Source: Mangifera indica (taxonomy: Eukaryota > Streptophyta > Magnoliopsida > Sapindales > Anacardiaceae). Taken from it: a stretch of 64,000 nucleotides of DNA. Below the pieces are notes generated by a model. It saw nothing but the letters and a program-made list of their open reading frames with translations. It was not told where the DNA came from and searched no databases. The stretch covers positions 496,001 through 560,000 of the forward strand of contig NC_058156.1 in the NCBI RefSeq assembly GCF_011075055.1, read 5' to 3'. The first letter of the stretch is position 1. Each line of letters opens with the position of its first letter. A program made the position numbers and the translations under genes. Positions 40,891 through 53,500 of this stretch are shown in pieces.

Positions 40891-43800
40891 ATGCCGGTTT
40901 CTGAATCTGAGAAGGTTGGATCTAAATCTTTATAATTTTGTTATAACCGTGATTTCAATATGCACAAGATGAAATAATTTCCTGTACAACATGATGCTAT
41001 AATCTCTTTTTCTATTTACCAGCTTGGAGTAAGTGTTCTTGGTTGCCGCTTTAGTGAGAAGGCAGAACTTATGCCAATTAAGAAAAGAAGATTTGTGTAT
41101 AGATCACCATCGCCACCACCTAGGGCTACTTCACCACAATCTGAGGAAACTGAGACTGAGAGGCCCTCCAAGATGAAACCTGGAGTAATTGATTGCTCTG
41201 CTTCTGCAAATGACTTGGGTCAAATTGTTGACAATGTGTGTGATGCTGATGAGACAAATATGGAAAGGGTAAAAGGATGTGTGGATGAAAATGAGGACTT
41301 CTCGGGTATTTCTATACTTGCAGCTGCTGCATGCAGTAAAGGTTTTGGAGGGGAAGATGGTCCCACTGAGGATGGCTCAGGAGTTGAAGAATCTTTTGTG
41401 TGTGAAGTTGAAAACTCAACTAAAGGAAGTAGTTCTTGCATTTCTGCATTGCCTGCTGAAGAAGCTACCTTTCTAAGAAAGGTTAATTCCTCTGAAAGTG
41501 AACTATTGTGCAGAAACAATATGGAAGATACTTCTGTGCAGGATCATCTAATTACGAAGGATGTCTTAATCCATAAAGTTGAGGAAAGTGCTAGAAAACA
41601 GGGATTCTCTTCAAGAGATGACCGTTTGCACTGGGATTTAAATACTTCAATGGAGTCCTGGGAACATCCTTTTGACTATCAAATTGTGGATTCTAATAAT
41701 GATGCTGTGGATGGTGTTGCTAAAGATGCAGATTATGGTAACCATATAAATAAGGTGATAAACTCGGAAGACCATGAACTGCAAAGTCTGTATAGTGATG
41801 GTAAAGTTGGTGCTGAAAAAGAAATGCCACCTAGTGATTCTACAGAAATGGAAGACCGTGAACTGCAAAGTCTGTATAGTGATGGTAAAGTTGGTGCTGA
41901 AAAAGAAATGCCACCCAGTGATTCTACAGAAATGGTTAATACATTGAATCAATTTAGAATAGAGGAGCACAAATCAAAAGTGTGCACTGATTCTGGCCAT
42001 GCTGCATACATGGAAGAAAACATTCTTTCATCTGAGCTCAAAGAAGCTGTGAAGGTGAATCAATCTAAGGGAAGTGTAGAATTGCAGAGTCAAGAAACAA
42101 TTAATATTGAAGCTCAACCTGGTGATTTTGTTCCAGCCGATGATGTTAAGAGACTTTCTGCTTCTATTAGCAAGTATAGAAATATCGCAGATGACAATGT
42201 TTCCTCTGGCTGTACAGGTGGTATTCAGGGCTTATCTTCACATGGGGTTGGCAATTTGGATTCGTGTTCAGATAACAATCTACCTACTAAACCTAATTAC
42301 AATGCAAGCAGCTCTTCAGCAGATGCTGGTCTGCTTAATTCCTCCAGTTCTCAGGTTGAGAAGCTGGAGGTTGCACCTTCTCTAGCTTTGTCTGATTTTT
42401 CCATCAATGAGATTGGGGGTGTGTTAGATAAAGCTGTTGATGATACAAAGGAAATTTCTGCTTCATTTGAGGACACAGATGTTCCTATGGATATCGATCC
42501 TGTGGAAACAGGGCAGCCACCAAAAATAGAGTCTCTTTGTGCTGTTCCGCAGATCTCTGCCTGTTCTCCTCTAGGTGTTGATATGCCTACTGTAAGTTCA
42601 TCAATTGAAGCTCAGCCAACATTGTCTGTGGATCTAAAGGTGCAACATGCCAAAGTTTCTGTGCTTGATCATGCAGAAACTAATACTTTACTGAATAATG
42701 ATGGCAAGGCACCTGAAAAAAGGTGTATAGAAAAGTCTGCTGAAATGTTGCAAGAATGTTCTGTTCTTAGCTCTCATGATGTATCAAGTAGAAGCAATAA
42801 TGGGGATCTTGTAAATACTTCTGATAGGATGGCCTCAGAAGAACCTTTGGACAATGGTTATGGTTCGGATGTTTCTCATGATTTTACTCATGTGAAGTCG
42901 ACTGAGCTCTTAGATTATGATTCACAGTATGAAGACGGCGAGGTCAGGGAATCAATTGTACATACGTGGGAAGAATATGATGGGGAAGAAATGGAAACAG
43001 AACATGTAGACTATGGATCTGACAATGCTAATAATCTGGGTTGTGAAGCTGAAAAAAATGTGAAGCGTACACAAGAAACTGACTTCCAACCTTGCCCAAG
43101 TGGCTCATCTGGATCTGGTAAGGAAAGACCATTGAAAGGGAAAGATGGAAGGATCGAGATTGAGTCAGGTGATGAAGCAGGCACTGACAAGGTTATGGAG
43201 GATGTTGTTGTTTCTAGGGTAGATGATACAAAGAATCCAATTCTTTCAGCTGAATCAGCTGAGAAAGCATCTGGCTGGGATCATAAAAATCTTTCAGATA
43301 CATTGATTGCAGAGATTGATGGCAGCAGTAGGAAGAACATTATTGATGATTGTATAGATGTCCAAGACACAGATGGTACTGAGGTGAGGGTGGTCAGACC
43401 AAGAGAGTTGAAGAGGGAATTGCTATCACATATTGAAGGACGAGTTTCTCATGATGTATATTTAAATGAAGACAAACCTTACATGCAAGAAAGCAGGTAC
43501 AGATCAGAACTCTAATTTTACTCTATTCAGTTTTTGAGTGGACTCTGCGCACTAATTTTTGGTCAACCAATATTTGCTAAGCACTTCTCAAATTCTTGAA
43601 TGCAGTGATACTGATAACAACACTAATCCTAGATCTGAAAGGGATCCTGGATATGGAGAATCTCAGGGTAGGGGCAGATATAATCAGCATGTTCATGCAA
43701 GAGGTCAGGGAAGTGATCATTGGGTAAATTCTGCTGAAAGTCAAAGGTGTCTTAAACGCTATCATTCACCTAATTATCATGGCCCAACATCTTTTCGCCG

Positions 43801-44905
43801 TCCAGGGCCTGAAAATGGTTCCTTTGGCAGACAAAAGATTGTTGCATCTTCATTTGGTGTACATCGGCACCTTACTAGAAGTGGGTCTCCAGTAGACAGG
43901 GATGAGGCATTTCGTTTGCGTTTGGGTTTTAGACCCTCTAGAGAGCTGAGTCCTAGTCGGTGTGTTACTCTTGGCAGAGGCAGGTCCCTAAGATATGGTT
44001 CTCGAGTGGATGAGAGAGGCTTCAGGGGAAGATACCATGGTTGCTCTGAGACTTCATTGAACCATTCCCATCCTTCAGCCAAGAGAGAGAGAAGCTTTTC
44101 ACCCAATGAAAGAAGAGGTGAAGACTGTGCACATAAATCCCTGTCAAAGTCTCCTTCAAGGTCTAGAACTTGCTTTCCTGACTCAGGTAATCCAAATTTA
44201 AAACACCGAAGTAAATCGCCTAATTTCAGATCTGAGGCAAGAGTGGCAAGAGGGAAGTCACCTCATCACCGGTCTGGTTTTTTGGGAGACCGTGTGGTAG
44301 GATTTAGGACAATGCACAGGAGTCATGGTTCTCCACCTCATAACTCCAGATGGATTGGTGATTGGAAAGATGGTGTGGTTCATCTTAGGGAACAAGGTTT
44401 AAATCAACGTACTTCTGTTTTAGACAGGAGATCACCAGGAAAGTTTGGCCCATGTGATGACAGGTTTAATGTCGATTCTCTACGAAACTACAGATATGTG
44501 CAGCCTGGAAGATTTACAGAAATGGATGGAGTTGGTAGAGGACGGGTAAGGTATGAGGGCAGTGATGAGACTAGGGAGAAGCATAGTTGTAGATTTGGGC
44601 CATTTCCCCCTGCAAAGCGATATGGTATGGATAGTGTTGTGAAACCTTTCCGTTATAATTTGGATGATGGATTTGTAAAGGCTCGTATTTCTCGTTATGG
44701 AGATGCTTCTGATTTTCATGGCAGAGTAAGACCTAAGGAACTTAGCAGGAGCATTGAGAGTCGGATTGGGGAGGCGCCGAGAAGATATAGAGAAGAGAGA
44801 GACCCATACACATATCAAAGGGATGGAAAATACAATGTCAATCCAAAATCTTTTGAGATGCGGGAAAATGATGATGACATAGCTTTAAGGAGAAGACCTT
44901 CTTAA
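40891..44905 (+). CDS. uncharacterised plant protein, acidic N part and Arg/Ser-rich C part
   Basis: Three coding exons: 40891-40914, 41023-43496, 43606-44905; phases fit and sum to 1265 residues. I recognise it only as an uncharacterised plant family. Near the N terminus PIKKRRFVYRSPSPPP looks like a basic nuclear-localisation/SR-like segment. A long low-complexity acidic region follows, including DLNTSMESWEHPFDY (about 212-226), a 28-residue tandem duplication (257-312) and the acidic YDSQYEDGEVRE segment. The last 430 residues are rich in Arg, Ser, Gly and Asp with SP/RS pairs (RSKSPNFRS, GKSPHHRS, LSKSPSRSR), as in splicing-associated proteins. No enzymatic domain is seen. Start at 40891 (MPVSESEK) chosen because it directly precedes a good donor; an upstream in-frame ATG exists at 40726. 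A nuclear RNA-related role is inference. Confidence 0.8.
41767..41934 (+). repeat. 84-bp in-frame tandem duplication
   Basis: 41767-41850 and 41851-41934 differ at only two positions (A/G giving His/Arg, and a silent T/C). Each unit encodes 28 residues beginning ED(H/R)ELQSLYSDGKVGAEKE. Two changes in 84 bases indicates a recent duplication. Confidence 0.97.
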
Positions 44906-45833
44906 CTCTCTAACTAGTGCCCATTCTTTTGTTCCTATATATTGGGTGCAATGGCAGGTAAGAAGAAATATCATAAGCTGGACTTGATGAAGTAGTGCTT
45001 TCATTTCCAGAAGGCAGGCATCTCATCTCTGACCTTCATCACTTGATGGATTTGAATTTTCTACTGTGATTTCCCTTTTTTGAGTTTTGATGAGATCAAG
45101 TGGTAACCCTTTTTCCCCTTCATTTTATACTATTATATATATATATATTTTTTTTTCGGCCAAGGGGTGATGTAGCCTTTTGCTGGCCCTTGAAATATGA
45201 TCATATCAATGAAAAAAAATCAAGTTTATTTTTGTCCTAATTTTTGCCTAGTGAATTTAATGTTTCTTGTTCTTGGTCATCGAAGTATATACATAGTCTC
45301 TTCATGCAAGTTACTATGTGGGCGACCCATTGCCTTCATAATTGTGTAAATATAACATCATCAATGATTCATGGCTTTCATTTTTCTTTCCATCACCTCA
45401 TTACACAGGAAAGAGAAAAGGAATATTTGCCATTGTTATGCCGGCATTTTTTTATCCCACCACTCAGTTTTCTACATTTCATGGACTAGTATTCACTTCA
45501 TCATCAAGCATTTATAGCATAGCTTCATTGGATTGGATGCCGTATTCCTTTAATGGCTTTCTGGGATATGTATTATTTACCCGTTGAATTATGTTGGTGA
45601 GGAGTTGTCTTTCATGGTGTTATATATATTGGCGAATTATAAATCTTCCCTCAAACTTGGCAGCCATCTTCATCATCGAAGTGAGTGAAGAAAGAATTCA
45701 CCAATGGGCAATCATAGTTTATTTCTCCGGGCTTTGCATATTTTTGCCTAGAATTATAGGCCAACATAAACCCTCAAGTTAGAACCTAATTAATAGGGAT
45801 AATATCTGAGAAATCACTTGGAAATTGATGAAA
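44906..45833. other. convergent 3' region
   Basis: Lies between two convergent genes. 44906-45240 is the probable 3' untranslated region of the 1265-residue gene, with a TA run at 45131-45149 and ATGAAAAAAAATC near 45210. The remainder shows no convincing exon. I looked here for the missing C-terminal exon of the phosphatase gene and did not find one. Confidence 0.45.
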
Positions 45834-47510
45834 TTAGATAGTTTCATACCATTCTTGATCCATTAACATTTCATTTGTCAGTCCAAACTCTCTTAGCTCT
45901 TCTTCAGTGTGATGTACTAATAAGCTGTACCTGCAATTAGGAGCCATAAATGAAAGTTACAAATAAAGCCATATAAATGAATATGGTGAGTGAGAATTAG
46001 GTTGGATCCAATCTGAGTAACATCTCATTTTGAATAAATTGATTTTAAGTTAGTTCTAGCTTGATTTAAGATTAATTCGTTTGTATTCACCCTATCAATG
46101 ATCTTTTAGTGGCATTAAGTACTAGTTTGAATGAACTTGAATTTGAATTGGGCATTATGATTATAATCCAAGCTTTTGTTCGGATTGAATCCAACCATAG
46201 TGAGAAGTGTTCGTACCTTTCTCCAAAGCCTTTCTCCATAACAATCATTTCTCCATTGCCTATATTGTTAAGCCCCTCAAATTGCTCGACTGTCCATTTG
46301 TACCACCTCATCAGAAACACACGTAATGTGAGACCGTGGGAAACAATTACCAGGTTCATGTTTGGACTTCTTTCTCCAGGTGGTTGAAACCTTCCATTAT
46401 CAATAGCCGCTTTAAGTGTTTCTCTAAACCCTGTTTACATCTTTAGTTCTTAGTATTACAATCTGGAAGAGGAAGAACAATAATCCATGAACAAGAAGAA
46501 ACGGTTCCATAAAATTACAATAACAACACTAAAAGGTATCAAACTATCACTTTTTTCTTATTAAAGAGACATTGTTTCAATTTTTTCTTTTCTTTTTAAA
46601 GTGATTAAACTTTCAAATATTTCTATATATCTTCCTATTGAATATATTAAAATTTTATTATTCCCTGTTAAATGTGAAAAATAAATTAAAATTGTTTGTT
46701 TTGTTTTGTTCCATACCTTCAATGAGAAAGTTGGTTTCTTTTAATAAAATACTTTGAAAATTCAGTTCCTTTAATAGTTCGGTTACCTGTGATCCTGTCA
46801 TAAACGTCAGCTGCAGATTCGCCGTTCGGAAACCGGTAAAAGAAACGACCATAAAGCCGGCGAACAGTTTTCTCAACTCGCATTCTCTCCCTATCCTGAA
46901 AGTTTCCTTTTCAAGACACCATTAAAGAGAGAAAATCTGTCAAATATTGTTCAGAAAAATAAGCAGCCACAGTCACACACAAGTAAACTGCTTTAAAAAT
47001 CTATTTACCAAAATCCTGCTCTCGAATTCGAGGTTCTTTAATCATGCCTGCAATTCTTGAGCGGTCAAATGCACGGCCCAAGTACTGTAATGTTTCCAGG
47101 GTCCTTCTATATGGAGACACATAGAAATAAACCTTCCAGTCATCGGCTCCATCTTTCTCAATCAACTCCCTGATTTTTCTTCCACATTCTTGAGCCTGAG
47201 CCTTGCCTTTCTCTGTGAGTGCAATCTTTGGATCAGGAATTCTGGTATAAGCACTTTCATCGACATTTCCTTCGCTCTCTCCATGTCTTACTAGGATTAT
47301 CCGGTGAGGCCGAGGAGGAGGAGTACTAGTCGGAGTCGGAGGCCTGTAAAGAGTTTTCTCCAGAAAACTGACATGCCCATTTTGAGAAAGTTTAACTGTT
47401 TCAGCTGTAGAACTGGTCTCACAACATTGGATTGAGTTGAAACTACATGGCTTTGATGGAAGAAAAGGCTTAGATGGAGCCGGGGAAAATGTGAAAAAAG
47501 TGATGGCCAT
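45834..47510 (-). CDS. histidine-phosphatase (phosphoglycerate mutase-like) protein
   Basis: Member of the histidine phosphatase superfamily; plant relatives include AT74 and At1g08940 (from memory). The substrate is unknown. Four exons (minus): 47510-47009, 46906-46787, 46430-46217, 45930-45834; phases fit, 310 residues. The catalytic signature is LVRHGESEGN with phosphorylated His76. SPYRRTLET (132-140), REQDFGNFQ, FRFPNGESAADVYDR-type and VIVSHGLTLRVF (second catalytic His) follow in the expected order. The first 60 residues are Ser/Pro/Thr-rich with few acidic residues, as in a chloroplast transit peptide (inference). The product ends DQEWYETI, whereas related proteins continue some 30 residues past DQEW. 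A GT inside TGGTAT near 45849 could be a donor to an unseen last exon. Confidence 0.9.
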
Positions 47511-48649
47511 TGTTAAGGAAGCGAAACAGGTTAAGTTTGGTACTATTTATTAACTTTTGAAAGCTCCAGGCTTGTAGATTCATGACACTTTGGCAAATTT
47601 TGGAGCTCTGGGAAACCTGTGAGCCTCAGGAAATCATCTCCAACGAATATTCAAATAACTGTTAATTATTGTACTATCAGAATTTTATGTATTTTTTGTG
47701 GTGCAAACTTGGGTGGGGACCCGTTTGTTTCATCTTCATGTGGTGATTATTTAAGACACTTGAAGGGAATTTAATGAACCGGGTTCATGTGCAAAACATA
47801 ATACGGAAGAAACCATGAGCAAAAAAATAAGAAAAGTTCACCGTAAGTAAAAAAATATTATAGGATGAAGTACTTTACTAAATCCCAGATATAGTTATGT
47901 ACCCTTTAATGCAATTTTTATATTGATTAATCTAGGGTTATTGACTAAAAAGATTTCTGTAAGTGTAATTCTCTATTCACAAGTATAAGATCATATTTAT
48001 GAATCGAAAAGTCTAAAAATGATCAATTCTATAATCTGTTATTAGAATTGATTAATGGATTTTCAAATCGTTAACTTGAAAAAATTGAAACCCTTGTTAT
48101 TGATATCATAATAGAGAAAAAAGATCACGGGTTTTCTTCGATAAGATACTTGACACATGTATTTGTAAGTTGTATATTCACAATAAATTAACCTCTTTGA
48201 AAATTTATATCTTAAACCTGTATTTTCTAAAATTAGATAACTTTTTACAAAATTCGTGTCATAACTGGCCACTATACAGGACGTATCAATGGAATTTGGT
48301 GGTGGAATGTGCACGAGTTGACTGACAGCGGAGAACGAAACAACAGGGGTAGGTAAACAAGCCACCATTGACTAATGGAACTTAGAATGCTCAGGTTACC
48401 ACAAACTTGGAAAACATTTTCTTCCCAGAAACTAGCACGAGCAAAACCTGTAGAATAAAAAAGGCATCACAACTTGTCTGAAAACGTGTTTGCTGACCAT
48501 TTGTCTTTTGCAGAACGTGATGGATACTTAGATGCAAGCAGACCGTTCAAGTTCTGAGGAAAAAAACAATACCTGAGAGAGATGTTGGGGCGTTGTTATT
48601 TGACCCACCTTCTTTCTTAGTAATCCCAACTTCCATATTATTCCAATTT
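47511..48649. other. spacer upstream of the phosphatase gene
   Basis: 47511-47760 is the probable promoter/leader of the minus-strand phosphatase gene. The rest is AT-rich; an open frame of about 100 codons at 48063-48368 on the minus strand shows no family motif. No gene recognised. Confidence 0.4.
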
Positions 48650-49740
48650 AGGGGTGGCTGTTAGCCAAATTAGTTTGAACTTGAATTTATGATCAATTCA
48701 TATGAATCGAATTTGAGTTGAAACTCTAACTTAGTTAAAGCTCGAGGGCTTGCTATTGTTGTCGCACAAGAACTCATTTTACTAATAAATTTTCTTTTTT
48801 TCTTCTTTTTCACTTATTCTATTTTAATGATTTTTTTTATTTTTTGTAGTGATTTTCTTTTTTTATTTTGAAGATTTTTTTTTTGGGCATTATTGTTCAT
48901 TCACTTCTTTGAATCAAACTCAAGTTGGCTATTGTTTGATGTTGGTTCGACTTGAATCCATCATTTTTTGCTTTATCTTGGTAGAAGCAAAGGCCATTGA
49001 ACAAAGCTTCCATTTTAACAACTCTTCTTCTTCTTTGTTGACATTCATTTTTGTTTCGTCCACAATTTTTCTTCTTTTATGGTGACTTTTCTTCAACGTT
49101 GTCATTGCACTAGAGCTTGTTTCTCCAACAATTTTTCTATTTCTTCTCTTACACTCTTATTCTTTGCCAAAATTTTTCTTTCTTCTCATATGATTTTACT
49201 TTTTCTTAGAAGATTTTTTATAAACATTACTGTTTACTAATTGATGGATCCAAGTTGATTGTTTTGGCTTTGAATTAAATTCGAGTTGACTCTTATTCAA
49301 GTTTGACTCGATTTGAATTTATCCCTACTTGTTTTGTCATGATTGAAGCATAGACGATTGAATAAAGCTCAACTTGCAAGCAATTCTTCTTCTTTTCTCC
49401 TTTGACTTTTCTTCTTTTCAAATGATGACTTTCTTTCTCTATTGACTTTTCATTTTCGTCTTATCAACAATTTTTTTTTATCCGATAGTTCTTTTTCTTT
49501 CTCTTTGACGATTATTTTTCTTTTTCATTGATTATTCTTTTTTTCCTTTTATATTTTTTTAGCATTATTAATCACTAAATGATAGACCTAAGCTTGATCC
49601 TAAGCTAACTGTTTTAAGTTTGAACCAAACTCAAATTTGCCATTGTTTGAGTTGGGTTGATTCAAATTTATCGTTATTCACTTTGTCCTGGTAACAGCAC
49701 AGACCATTGATTGAACTAGAGATGTCAAATGAGTCATGCT
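48650..49740. repeat. tandem array, about 338-bp unit, three copies
   Basis: A block reading CATTATTGTTCATTCAC at 48888 recurs as CATTACTGTTTACTAATT at 49225 and CATTATTAATCACTAAA at 49563, spacings 337 and 338. Each copy then carries, in the same order, an AAACTCAAGTTGGCTATTGTTTGA-type phrase, a CGACTTGAATCCATC-type phrase, a CTTTATCTTGGTAGAAGCAAAGGCCATTGAAC-type phrase and (first two copies) a T/C-rich TTCTTCTTCTTT block. The copies are diverged. The unit embeds pieces of the dispersed repeat family. Confidence 0.75.
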
Positions 49741-50580
49741 GGTTCGAAGCCTAACAAAAAAGCTTGATATGATAAAGTCTGACTTGGTACTATCGCAAGG
49801 TGGGCTCATCCCAAAAGTTGTAAGAGTCGAGTCATGGGCCAGGACAACAGGCTCATGGGCCGGCCTGTTACTGTATCCATATATTAAAAAAAATTAAACG
49901 AGGGTAGAAGCCAACGGCTTCTGCCCTCCCGCTTCTGCTGTGTGACAGAATTCTGCCACAAAGTAGATTCCTTATTTAAATTTTTTTCTATTTATTTATT
50001 ATTACACACATGGTAGAGACAATTATATGTGTAAAGTATTGATCAAAACTGAATTGAAATTACAAAATTTGATTGTTGAAGATATTTTAAAAAAATTCAA
50101 AAATCTTGATATTACAAATGAGTTGATAGATTATATATATATATATTATATTTATTTTTATAATTATACAAGATGTAAATTAATTAATTTATATTATGTT
50201 ATAATATTTTTTATAATATAATTATAATATTTATCCATTATAAATGAAAAATTATTAATAAAATATTAAAAATATTATTATTGGGTTTAATAATTGAAAA
50301 ATAGTTTAAAAAGCATAATTTAAAGGATTATTTCTTTAAATTTCGGGCCGATCTGGTATTGTAAGGGCTGGCCCGATCTATAAAATCTGTTATTATGTAA
50401 GCTTGAGGTCTGACCTGTGGGCTGCCCAGCCTGATCCACCGCCACCTTTCGATTGAACATAGTTGCCAGATTGAAGGTGTTCTTTGAACTTGACCCACAA
50501 TTAAATCGGTTTGAAAAAAGGGTTGAGTTGCCTCGTTATCTGACTCATGGCCCAGATACAAATTGTAAATGGAAGGAGCC
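49741..50580. mobile_element. possible decayed DNA element with GGCCCA-rich ends
   Basis: Both ends carry GGGCC/GGCCC-rich sequence in opposite orientation. The left end has TCATGGGCCAGGACAAC and TCATGGGCCGGCC (49833-49865). The right end has GGGCCGATCTGG, GCTGGCCCGATCTATAAAATC and CTCATGGCCCAG (50345-50555). An imperfect hairpin GGGTAGAAGCC/GGCTTCTGCCC lies at 49903-49925. The interior is AT-rich. I infer a decayed hAT-like or similar non-autonomous element; the borders are uncertain. Confidence 0.35.
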
Positions 50581-53500
50581 CATCAATTTTGTTAAAGACT
50601 TACATTAATGCCCACCTAGAAGCCAGTAATAATTAATTAGGGTGTATTCAAATTTAATCGGGTTTGAGAATTCATCGATGTGTCATTGCATTGAATTTTT
50701 TTTTAGTGTTATTATTTAACTTTCGAGTCAATTTGAATTTAAACTCAAATTGGTTTTTCCAAACTTAAGTTGAGCTCGAATTGATTATTATTTAAGTTCA
50801 ATTTGGATCGAATCAATCTTAGATTCAACAACACTAGATGATTGTCAGAACTTATAAGCTGCCTCCTCTTACTGCAGGCTGTTTATTGAAAGAATAAATA
50901 GTACCACAATTTCTTTCTTTTCTTTGTATTTTTTTCTGTCACTGTTGTATAAACACAAACAAAAATTGTCTTGTTCAGAAGGAAGTGCTTGGAACTTTCA
51001 TGTTTTTACCTGCACCCTTACAGCTAATGGGCTTGGGTAGGGACAAAAATTTGGCCTCAAGCAAAGTTATGAGTAGGGTTCAAATACAGCTTGATCGGAT
51101 ATATATCAAACTCTTATCTCAAGATCAAGTTTGATGAGCTCAAGATTTGGAGAGTTAAGTTCAAGCTCAAGCTCTAGATTAGTATGATTGACCTGAATTC
51201 AATTAAAAAATTTTGGTTAAACTTTGATATGACAAACTTACCAAATCAGATAACACCAAACTAAAAATTAGTTCGACAATAATTGAGTCAAGCCATAATC
51301 CTGACTTCTTAGCCAAGTATTCATGGTCGTATTATAAGTAAACACGCTGAGAGAAATCCCTTAATTCCAATCAGCAATAAATAGTTGAGTGTCAACCACA
51401 CAAATTTGTGAGTATGATCTCTTTATTCCCAGGGATTGCTAAAAAGTTAGGTCATTGACAAACAAGTATTAATAATGAAATGATAAGTCTATTTACGAAG
51501 TTTGATGGTACGTCGTCTGAATGAACAAGAAATTGTGTGGAATCGACAAACAAATGAATTGTAAAGAGAAATAACATATGATTTATCTTAGTTCACCTAA
51601 AACCGAGCTATATCCATTGAAGTATAACCTCTTCCATTATGAATTTGTGTTCTAAGATTTTTATTATTAAGCAAAACTTCTAAAATGTTCTTCATGAGAT
51701 TAGTCCAAACCAATTACGAAATCATATGCGTTGCATCTTTTAGACAAAGTAGTCAACACACCACAATTTATAATATGTATTCCACTTTGCGATAATTAAT
51801 ATTAATATATGTTTAATTGTTAGACACAAAGAAATTAGGAGAAAATGTCAACATTTTATATTTATTTATGTCTCTAATTCAACTTTTTTTTAAACCTAGA
51901 TTTACCTAATACTTAGGACTTTGATATATTTAAATTAATGTTTCAACATAATTTCTTGACTAAAATAAATATAATAAGCTAATTAATATTAAATTTGTTA
52001 ATCATGTTTTACCTAGTGTGATCAAGCTTGTCTTATTGTATATCTTTCAACTTCTTAAAACTCAATTATAAAGAGAACCCTAATCGGTATTGAAACGCTA
52101 AAAGAGATGACTAGAAATCAAAAAGAGCAAATGATACGATGATCACTATCGAATTGTGTCTAGATTTAGATATTGGATAAAAAGAAATAACCCTTAAGGT
52201 TTTTTATAATTGATTCAGTAATTAAATAAAAAAATATTTTTTTTAAGGCTGATAAAACATCTAAATAGTTTTTTCTTAACTTTGTACTCCAAAAATAAAA
52301 GGAAAAAAGAATTAAAATAAAATTACAAAAACACCCCTATGAAACAAAACGTCCAAAAATTTATAAACACCCATAAAAATATAAAAAGGTCAAAAATGAA
52401 AATTATTGCATTTTGACACCATTGATACTATTTATCATGTGGGCCTTACATCACAAATAGGGTTAGAAAGAACAAAAAATCGTATGATCGAAAATATTTT
52501 AAAATATTTTTCATATTATTTATTATATTGATTGAAAATGAAGTTATTTTTATCTACAAAATTAATAAGTATGAATAAAATTATAATAAAATTAAGATTA
52601 CTTTGGTAATCTTTAATACCTAAAATAAAAATGGTAATCAGATTAATCTTTATACTATTGATAATAAAATATTATTGAAATCTTTTATTACTTACAAATT
52701 AAATAAAACAACATCAATAATTAAAAATAAATTATTAGAGTAATTTTTGTATACCAGTAACCAAACACGTCTTAAGATTTTCTATAACTCCATAAAGCTA
52801 GAAAACGACTATTTTGGTTTGGTCGTATTAGAATGCCCAATCGGAAATCTTCGTACTAAAACCGTCGATAGTATTCATCCTTTCAGCATCACCAACAACT
52901 AGGGTTAGGTACCACAAGCTACCAAACAAAGAAGCTCTTGACAAAATTACAGTAAGCAAGCGAAAATATGTGTGTGTTCAATAATGGTGTGAAAAGTATA
53001 ACATGAAAACTGACGGTGTTTTGTTTTACATTCTACCAATAATACATGAATGAGTCTTTCTCTCCTTCACAATTTCTTATTATTTATTTATATTTAGTAG
53101 AAAATTAATTAAGATAAAAATGATGCTTGCATGTATAAACACAAAACAGTAGCTTTCATTTGAGTTGTCCCTTGTTGAAAGTATTTACTCAATCATCCAA
53201 TCACAATGCTGGCCAATGTCTCGAAGAAACTTCTTGTGATCCACAGCACAGAATTTTATAATATCAAAAGATTTACGTGCAAGCTTTATTAACTTGAAGA
53301 ATAATTTCAACAGGTGTGTACGCCATAGGAGAGACCAGAGAGAAATATAGAAAGAAATGCAGTATTTTGGAATAAAAGTTACATATTAAGGACAGGACAG
53401 ATTAAGCAAAAGGTTGTCATATACAATGACTTCATCCCTGTCCATTACTTTTTTCTACATAAATTTGATAGGGTAAGGATACTGATTATACATTGTCGTT

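Noticed and set aside
43577..44818. Minus-strand frames of 62-112 codons inside the 1265-residue gene
   Set aside because: Shadows of the Arg/Ser-rich coding sequence on the other strand.
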